Below, one piece after another: positions 59,167-64,000 of a stretch of DNA of 64,000 nt; positions within the stretch are counted from its first letter, which is position 1, and every line of letters begins with the position of its first letter. The stretch lies in the IMG/VR virus record IMGVR_UViG_3300042451_001241, positions 27,802-91,801 of that record. One strand, written 5' to 3'. A model generated the notes under the pieces. That model saw nothing but the letters and a program-made list of their open reading frames with translations. It ran no database searches and was not told where the DNA came from. Made by a program: the position numbers and the translations under genes. This stretch comes from a virus.

Positions 59167-59490
59167 TTTCAAAGAACCTATCGGACATTCCCGATTTGTT
59201 TCACAAAGTTAAGAAGAATTTTTTAATTTGTCAAATTTTTCTTAAACTTTTTTTGAGAGTTGTATCTTAATCGTTCTCATTCTCATTTCCTTTACAAAGA
59301 TAAGAAGAATTTTTCAGTTTTCCAAATTTTTCTCAAACTTTTTTCAAAGAACCCATCAGATATTTCTGATTTCTTTTACAAAGATAGGTATTTTTTTTCA
59401 AACCACCAAATCTTTTTTTCACTTTTTTAAAGAACCATTTGGGAAAATATAAATATATGTCTTTTCTCAAATGTTTTACAAAGATACAAA
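59167..59490 (-). promoter_or_regulatory. Four tandem promoters with boxA-like repeats
   Basis: Minus-strand -7 boxes TATCTTTG at 59479-59486, 59379-59386, 59295-59302 and TAACTTTG at 59204-59211, spaced 84-100 nt. Three are followed by GGTTCTTTGAAA-like sequence (59425-59436, 59342-59353, 59167-59178), resembling the boxA antitermination element of Bacteroidota rRNA operons. The units between are direct repeats (GAAAAATTTGG/GAC... AAAAATTCTTCTTA). No ORF. This is the layout of an rRNA promoter region. Confidence 0.75.
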
Positions 59491-59595
59491 AAATATTTAA
59501 TTAAACAACATTTTCATAAAAAAATATATATTTTGTTGACTTCTTTGGGTTTTATAACTATTTATTTGACATATAATAAACAAATAAAAAAAACT

Positions 59596-59781
59596 ATGAA
59601 AAAATTAATTTTATCTTTATCGATTTTAACGTTAACATTAACATCTTGTGGTGGTGGAAAAACTGAAGAAGTTCCTGCGGTTGATTCAACTATTGTTGTA
59701 GCTGTTGATACTACTAAAGTTTCTGTTGATACTGCAGTTGTTGAAACGTCAACCGTTGTTGCTACTGAAGTTACAAAATAA
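59596..59781 (+). CDS. Small lipoprotein
   Basis: 61 residues from ATG 59596, preferred to the upstream in-frame ATG at 59533 because it starts the signal peptide. KKLILSLSILTLTLTSCGGG is a clear lipoprotein signal with lipobox LTSC. The mature part is a Val/Thr/Asp/Ala-rich flexible peptide (VDSTIVVAVDTTKVSVDT). It should be lipidated in the envelope. Function unknown; superinfection exclusion lipoproteins are one precedent. Confidence 0.75.
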   Translation: MKKLILSLSILTLTLTSCGGGKTEEVPAVDSTIVVAVDTTKVSVDTAVVETSTVVATEVTK

Positions 59782-59807
59782 TGGAATATATTTTCTATTA
59801 GAAACTG

Positions 59808-59840
59808 AAAATCCCTCGTTTGGAGGGATTTTTTTATTTT
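59808..59840 (+). terminator. Intrinsic terminator after the lipoprotein gene
   Basis: AAATCCCTC-GTTT-GGAGGGATTT hairpin with a long T run; also overlaps the end of the convergent gene at 59834. Confidence 0.85.
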
Positions 59841-60475
59841 AACAACATTTTAATTCTATCGATTTCTTCTTTTAATTTCACATTTTCAGAAGTCTCTTCT
59901 TTTTCTTTTTTATCGGGATTCCCCTTAAACGCCATTGTACCCAACTTAAATAATTCGGAAGGTACACCCACTAACCAATCTTTAGCGATACTATCAGTAT
60001 TAGATGAACGGATATTTGTATTATTTTCAACATTACCTTTATCTTCCTTATCTTTCTTATTTTCTTTTTTATCCACCCCCTTGTCTTTATCATTAGATAA
60101 CGATAAAAAAGAATCTACCATAACTTCATTTGAATTATCGTCCAATATTGTATAATAAGCGCTCTTATCATCTGAGACATCACCAATAACATCTCCTTTC
60201 GATATATTTATTTGTGAGTTAGCTGATATGTAAAACGGATCTTTATTAACATTACAAATAACCGAATAAAAATATTTACCACCTACCCTATGTCTTATTA
60301 TAAATCTATTATCCTTTTCACTACCACAAATTGAAATTTTGTCATCATCGATGATTGTACCGTTATATGGTGAAACAACTTTATTAGAATCTGTTGGAGT
60401 TAATTTAACGGTTTTTGTTGACGTTTCTTTAACTTTTGATTTTGGTATGGGGTTTATGAAATTGTCTTTTGACAT
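59834..60475 (-). CDS. Hypothetical protein with lipoyl/M23-like beta domain
   Basis: 213 residues. Residues about 30-110 (KVVSPYNGTIIDDDKISICG, FIIRHRVGGKYFYSVICNV, NISKGDVIGDVSDDKSAYY) have the beta-sandwich plan of LytM-adjacent or biotinyl-lipoyl-like folds. No M23 zinc motif is present, so no peptidase activity is claimed. A highly charged linker follows, ending in EEIDRIKMLLK, shared with the upstream gene. Stop/start overlap with it. Confidence 0.5.
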   Translation of the reverse strand: MSKDNFINPIPKSKVKETSTKTVKLTPTDSNKVVSPYNGTIIDDDKISICGSEKDNRFIIRHRVGGKYFYSVICNVNKDPFYISANSQINISKGDVIGDVSDDKSAYYTILDDNSNEVMVDSFLSLSNDKDKGVDKKENKKDKEDKGNVENNTNIRSSNTDSIAKDWLVGVPSELFKLGTMAFKGNPDKKEKEETSENVKLKEEIDRIKMLLK

Positions 60476-60891
60476 TATAATAAATTTTTAATTCTTTTTA
60501 TTTCTTCATCAACTGAACCATAAACAACGCCTTTTAAAAGGTCCGCAGCAAAGTTACTACCTGAAGTAGATGTTCCCGTGGTATTTGTACCTGATAGCCC
60601 GGATAAACTAATAGTATTTTGTTTATTATTTGGGTAGTATTTGCCATTAAATTTTTTTTGAAATTCACTCACAAAAGAATTATTATTTTCATTAGAATAT
60701 ATAGGATTAAATTTAAATTCCAATGTATTATTTTTATCTGAATTCAGCAGTAAATTGGTGGCCATATTCTTAATATCATTAATTGTTTTGCTGGTGACAT
60801 TAATTATAGTAACACCTGTAGTTGTTGCCGAGAATACTGGTAAATCATCAATAGTTTGTTCGTTTAGATTAAAGAAATTATTTAATTTCAT
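60475..60891 (-). CDS. Hypothetical protein with shared EEIKRIKNLL end
   Basis: 138 residues. The N-terminus KLNNFFNLNE|QT has a leader-like cut site. The centre (VTIINVTSKTINDIKNMATN) resembles a short alpha/beta unit. A Gly/Thr/Ser-rich linker precedes VDEEIKRIKNLL, which matches the C-terminus of the 59834 protein. Unknown function; overlaps both neighbours by one base. Confidence 0.5.
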   Translation of the reverse strand: MKLNNFFNLNEQTIDDLPVFSATTTGVTIINVTSKTINDIKNMATNLLLNSDKNNTLEFKFNPIYSNENNNSFVSEFQKKFNGKYYPNNKQNTISLSGLSGTNTTGTSTSGSNFAADLLKGVVYGSVDEEIKRIKNLL

Positions 60892-61223
60892 TATTTAGCC
60901 ATTCGTAAAAATTTATTCTCTTCTTTAAGTTTTTCATTGTCTTTTCTTAAAAAATCTACTTCAACCTCTAGTTTTGATACTTGCGCGGTAAGGGCTAAAA
61001 TACTTTCTCTCATTGTGTCTTTCTCTCTCGATGATTCTAATAATAATGTTTCTAATTTTAATACTCTATCCTTTAAATCATCTCTGAACATTCTTCCGTC
61101 TTTCGAATCATCTTCCTCTTTTTTCGCTTTTAATAACATTCTTTTTTCATAGAATTTCCAAGCCGCGGTTGATGTTAGTACGGTTATTAATGTAATAAAT
61201 ATTGTATAAATTTGTTGTTCCAT
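60891..61223 (-). CDS. Membrane-anchored coiled-coil protein (spanin/holin-like candidate)
   Basis: 110 residues. One N-terminal transmembrane helix (IYTIFITLITVLTSTAAW), a basic stop-transfer KFYEKRMLLKAKK and then a long heptad coiled coil to the end (LKLETLLLESSREKD, KLEVEVDFLRKDNEKLKEEN). This is the plan of an inner-membrane spanin or lysis accessory, but no outer-membrane partner is seen next to it. Precedes two small proteins in one operon. Confidence 0.5.
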   Translation of the reverse strand: MEQQIYTIFITLITVLTSTAAWKFYEKRMLLKAKKEEDDSKDGRMFRDDLKDRVLKLETLLLESSREKDTMRESILALTAQVSKLEVEVDFLRKDNEKLKEENKFLRMAK

Positions 61224-61256
61224 TAATATGTTTTTTAATATGAATTTATGTATTAT

Positions 61257-61264
61257 ATAAATAT
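61257..61264 (-). promoter_or_regulatory. ATATTTAT box, candidate late promoter
   Basis: Minus-strand ATATTTAT 33 nt before the 61223 start. Confidence 0.45.
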
Positions 61265-61302
61265 TTACTTTTAGATAAAAAACCTTATATAAAAAATATT
61301 AA

Positions 61303-63801
61303 TTAAGGTCCAATTTTCGCCCAATCTGTTGAAGTATTTCCTGTATAACCCCACCAACCTTTTGATGTTATGTAAGCGCCAGTACCACCTGTAATATAAA
61401 CTATTAAACCCTCAACCGCAGATATCGATTCCGCGTCAGTCGCACTCATTCTTGGTGGTAAAAACCCTTGAGTTGTTGAGTCTATTTGTATTGCTGCTGA
61501 AGATACTATTCCTGTTGTTCCAACCCCTAATTGTCCTGTAATTGTAACCGCACTACTTGCTGCAAATAATAAATTACTTCTGTTTACATCACTAGTTCCG
61601 TTACCTATAATAAACGCACCGTCTGTAGTATCACCAGTTAAGTTATATAAACCTGAAACGTGTTGATAATTTCCATACGCAATTGTTCCCCTACCTTCTG
61701 TATGTGAAAATTCACCAATAGATTTTGTACTACTGCCTTCCGCATGAGAACCATAACCCAAAGAAACGCTACCTTCCCCCTCGGCGTGAGAAACATTACC
61801 TAAAGAGTAAGTGCCAGATCCTTCTGCGTGTGAATATTTTCCTGACGATTTTGTTTGGTCACCTTCCGCGTGAGAATAATCTCCAGGAATAAATAAATCA
61901 CCATTCCAATCTTTAATATCTATTGACGGATCACCGACATACCAAGTGTTTGTAGAATTTAAAGATGTGTTATATAGTTGTATTTGTGTAAATGTTCCAT
62001 TATAAGTTACCGCACTTATTTGTTCAGAATAAGTGTTATTAAAATCAATATTATACATATACAAATACTGACTTGGTTGGAAATCCGCAGTCGCGTTTCC
62101 GTAACTACTTGATAAACTTGCTAATCCTGCGGTAATTCCTGTGACTAAATAAGCATTTCTTAATCCTGTTAATGTGTCATATCCCTCTGAGTGAGAAAAG
62201 AATCCTAATGATGTTGTATTATCTCCTTCAGCATGTGACCCATATCCTGTTGATGTTGTACCACTACCTTCTGAATGTGAATAATAACCTACGGAATAGG
62301 TATTACTACCTTCAGAGTGAGAATACGAACTTTCATAAAAGGTATTATTTGGGTTATATAAATCTGTCAATTTTGTAATTGAAGTTAATTTATTTGATTG
62401 ACAAAATGGAGGAAGTTCTTCGGGTAGATCTAAATTAATTGTTGTTTTATCTGTTCCCGAATCATACGTTATGCTTAATATAGAGCAAAGTTTACCTTCA
62501 AGTAATACCTGTGGTTGCGTTAATATTGAAGTATAATCTCCATCTATAGTTGCAACAGAAGTACATTCATTAAATCGACAACTAATCCCAATATAACCAG
62601 AATAGGTACTATTACCTTCAGAGTGTGAGTATTTACCGTAAGATATTGTGTCAACCCCTTCAGCGTGGGAAGACGATCCTATTGAAGTAGTATAAAACCC
62701 TTCTGAATGAGAACTTGCTCCTGATGCGGTAGTATTATTACCTTCAGCGTGAGAGTATTCTTGTAAAGCTTTAGTTTGATATCCTTCTGAATGAGAACTT
62801 TCTCCTGATGCGGTAGTATTACTACCTTCAGAGTGAGAACCCACCCCTACTGATGTTGTAAGAAATCCTTCTGAATGTGAAAATATTCCATAACTTATTG
62901 TAGACGCTCCTTCCGAATGTGATCCAGTACCAAAAGAATTATTACCTACCGCCGACACAAATGGAGGTTTTCCAAAAACTCCACCTCCTTCAGAGTGAGA
63001 ATAATTACCAAGAGCTTTATTATAACCACCTTCAGAGTGAGAATAATTATTTGTATAAGTATTTGCTGATAAACTAAATAAATTATTTGTGTCGACAACA
63101 GAAAAAACACCCTCAAGATATAAAGTATTATCTAATAAATCAATTTGAAAATTTGGAGTTGTAAAACTTGTTGAGGTATATTGTTCTATAGCAACAATAC
63201 TTCCTAAACTATCTATAATATAAACATAACTACCCGTAAATTCTGTTGAGTAATTAGTCCCCCCTGTTAATATTATCACACCATTTTCAATAGTATTTGC
63301 CGAAACATATCCGAATGATCTTAAACCGGCAATTGTTTGATATCCTTCAGCATGAGAACTTTCACCTAAAGATTCTGTTTGATATCCTTCTGCGTGAGAA
63401 TAGTCACCTGAAGCCGTAACTCCATAACCAAAAGCAAAACTAAGAGTTCCTGAGGCCGTTGACCCATTTGATTGGACTTCATCCCATATTGTTATTGGAC
63501 TACATCCGTGAACGTTTGTCACATAAAAATCTAAAAAACAATTACCTGAAGAACTTCCAGGTAAATTATAATAAGTTGTTGCAGATATTGTATTAGCACT
63601 TAATCCTCCCGTAAAGTTAGTTGGTCCCGGTACGGTACCGCCCGTAAATGCAAAATAATTTTTAAGGTCAGTTAAGTAAGTGTTTTTTGTTACACCTGTA
63701 AAAGGAGAATCATTATGATTAACTATAACTAAAAGGTCTTGAATAGTATATCCCGTTGGTCCTACATACGGTAAATAACTAATTGGTATAGGTATTGGCA
63801 T
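61303..63801 (-). CDS. Tail fibre with SHAEG/SHSEG head repeats
   Basis: 832 residues. The N-terminus ISYLPYVGPTGYTIQDLLVI is the same attachment module as in the 11968 fibre. NVHGCSPITIWDEVQS then matches NVYGCSPITIHDSVQS in the 39313 fibre. Many YSHAEG/SHSEG...ASG repeats of 14 residues follow with three non-repeat inserts. The C-terminus (QIDSTTQGFLPPRMSATDAE, GLIVYITGGTGAYI, GWWGYTGNTSTDW) is a common Bacteroidota phage fibre end. Probable trimeric fibre. Confidence 0.8.
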   Translation of the reverse strand: MPIPIPISYLPYVGPTGYTIQDLLVIVNHNDSPFTGVTKNTYLTDLKNYFAFTGGTVPGPTNFTGGLSANTISATTYYNLPGSSSGNCFLDFYVTNVHGCSPITIWDEVQSNGSTASGTLSFAFGYGVTASGDYSHAEGYQTESLGESSHAEGYQTIAGLRSFGYVSANTIENGVIILTGGTNYSTEFTGSYVYIIDSLGSIVAIEQYTSTSFTTPNFQIDLLDNTLYLEGVFSVVDTNNLFSLSANTYTNNYSHSEGGYNKALGNYSHSEGGGVFGKPPFVSAVGNNSFGTGSHSEGASTISYGIFSHSEGFLTTSVGVGSHSEGSNTTASGESSHSEGYQTKALQEYSHAEGNNTTASGASSHSEGFYTTSIGSSSHAEGVDTISYGKYSHSEGNSTYSGYIGISCRFNECTSVATIDGDYTSILTQPQVLLEGKLCSILSITYDSGTDKTTINLDLPEELPPFCQSNKLTSITKLTDLYNPNNTFYESSYSHSEGSNTYSVGYYSHSEGSGTTSTGYGSHAEGDNTTSLGFFSHSEGYDTLTGLRNAYLVTGITAGLASLSSSYGNATADFQPSQYLYMYNIDFNNTYSEQISAVTYNGTFTQIQLYNTSLNSTNTWYVGDPSIDIKDWNGDLFIPGDYSHAEGDQTKSSGKYSHAEGSGTYSLGNVSHAEGEGSVSLGYGSHAEGSSTKSIGEFSHTEGRGTIAYGNYQHVSGLYNLTGDTTDGAFIIGNGTSDVNRSNLLFAASSAVTITGQLGVGTTGIVSSAAIQIDSTTQGFLPPRMSATDAESISAVEGLIVYITGGTGAYITSKGWWGYTGNTSTDWAKIGP

Positions 63802-63815
63802 ATAAATATTTTACC

Positions 63816-63823
63816 ATAAATAT
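63816..63823 (-). promoter_or_regulatory. ATATTTAT box, candidate late promoter
   Basis: Minus-strand ATATTTAT 14 nt before the 63801 start; a second copy (63802-63809) touches the ATG itself. Confidence 0.5.
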
Positions 63824-63851
63824 ATGGTTAGTTACTTATATGTGAATAAAA

Positions 63852-64000
63852 TTATAGTTTTTTGAATTCAGGTTTTATTAATTTCCATATATAAGATGAA
63901 TAATCTTTTTTATCATACATCTTAAATAATATTGGTCTTAAATGTTCAGGTTGTAATTGAACCCACATCGCATAGTCTTTTTTGGGCACATCGGCGTAGT
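63852..64000 (-). CDS. C-terminal end of an unidentified gene, cut by the window
   Basis: 48 codons and a stop, open through the window end: starts YADVPKKDYAMWVQLQPEHL and ends WKLIKPEFKKL. Aromatic and basic, ordinary codon use. The phrase ILFKMYDKKDY...IWKLIKP resembles ends of phage RNA-ligase-type proteins, but 48 residues are too few to claim it. Confidence 0.5.
   Translation of the reverse strand, partial: YADVPKKDYAMWVQLQPEHLRPILFKMYDKKDYSSYIWKLIKPEFKKL

Larger units (their letters stand above)
57780..59200 (-). ncRNA. Giant structured non-coding RNA carrying a tRNA (GOLLD/ROOL-like candidate)
   Basis: About 1.4 kb without a gene, bounded by tandem promoters (59204-59486) and a strong terminator. 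Many short stems close on minus-strand GNRA or UUCG loops: ACTC-UUCG-GAGT (59128-59139), CTAC-GAAA-GTAG (near 59073), GTTC-GGAA-GAAC (58906-58917), ACC-GAAA-GGT (58811-58820), GAGATG-GGGA-CATCTC (58715-58730). A 9-bp stem lies at 58922-58943. G+C is higher than in flanking genes. A tRNA lies at 58234-58308, leaving ~890 nt before and ~400 nt after it. Giant phage RNAs near tRNAs (GOLLD, ROOL) are known; family membership is inferred. Confidence 0.75.

Noticed and set aside
59533-59595. Longer start of the lipoprotein gene
   Set aside because: The extra 21 residues would sit in front of a perfect lipoprotein signal peptide and abolish its N-terminal position.
59834-60475. M23 peptidase call for the 213-residue protein
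   Set aside because: The beta-sandwich style fits but no HxxxD or HxH zinc motif is present.

Overview
The window is a strongly AT-rich, gene-dense stretch of a T4-superfamily (myovirus) phage genome. The evidence is a T4-type head set on the minus strand: terminase large subunit, portal gp20, prohead protease gp21, acidic scaffold gp22 and major capsid protein gp23. A gp55-like late sigma factor, a PhoH-like ATPase and a gp5-type baseplate OB protein lie on the plus strand. The host is most likely a member of Bacteroidota (Flavobacterium-like): promoters carry the TAnnTTTG -7 box typical of that phylum, Shine-Dalgarno sequences are essentially absent, and several encoded proteins (a DUF4494-like protein, CAP proteins, a lipoprotein) have a Bacteroidota flavour. 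No integrase, replication genes or tail-sheath genes are visible, so this is only part of a larger genome. Both ends cut through genes.

Layout. 1-6.1 kb (+): glycosyltransferases, PhoH, a HAD-like protein and the gp55-like sigma, with an EDxHD homing endonuclease inserted (-). 6.1-16.4 kb (+): virion/baseplate and fibre genes. 16.4-24.3 kb: an accessory block of small genes on both strands. Many encode proteins with an N-terminal leader resembling T4 capsid-targeting sequences; others are secreted (an archaemetzincin, two CAP proteins). The block also holds an unidentified ~190-nt RNA. 24.3-51.7 kb (-): a second homing endonuclease, then the head/packaging block in T4 order, interrupted by a type II restriction-modification pair and fibre genes. 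A phage bS21 ribosomal protein lies on the opposite strand, and the block starts with a multidomain lysin. 51.8-57.7 kb: a protein quality-control cluster (UVR-motif protein, ClpC-like unfoldase, M20-like peptidase, tmRNA and SmpB). 57.8-59.5 kb (-): a gene-free but highly structured ~1.4-kb transcript with an embedded initiator-like tRNA-Met, a strong terminator and four tandem promoters with boxA-like elements. 59.5-64 kb: a lipoprotein, a small membrane/coiled-coil protein and another repeat-rich fibre.

How it works together (inference). The most interesting material is a translation and proteolysis takeover kit. It comprises tmRNA plus SmpB with a non-standard tag, a Clp unfoldase that keeps a VGF ClpP-docking tripeptide, a UVR adaptor candidate, bS21, an initiator-type tRNA and a giant non-coding RNA driven by an rRNA-like promoter array. 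Several of these genes use promoters whose -7 box lies exactly 4 nt before the ATG, implying leaderless or nearly leaderless mRNAs. Structural genes instead carry a recurrent ATATTTAT box just upstream of their starts, a candidate late promoter for the gp55-like sigma. The prohead protease site visible in the capsid protein (FLINE|A) matches the ends of the leaders on at least nine accessory proteins, suggesting a packaged and injected protein arsenal.
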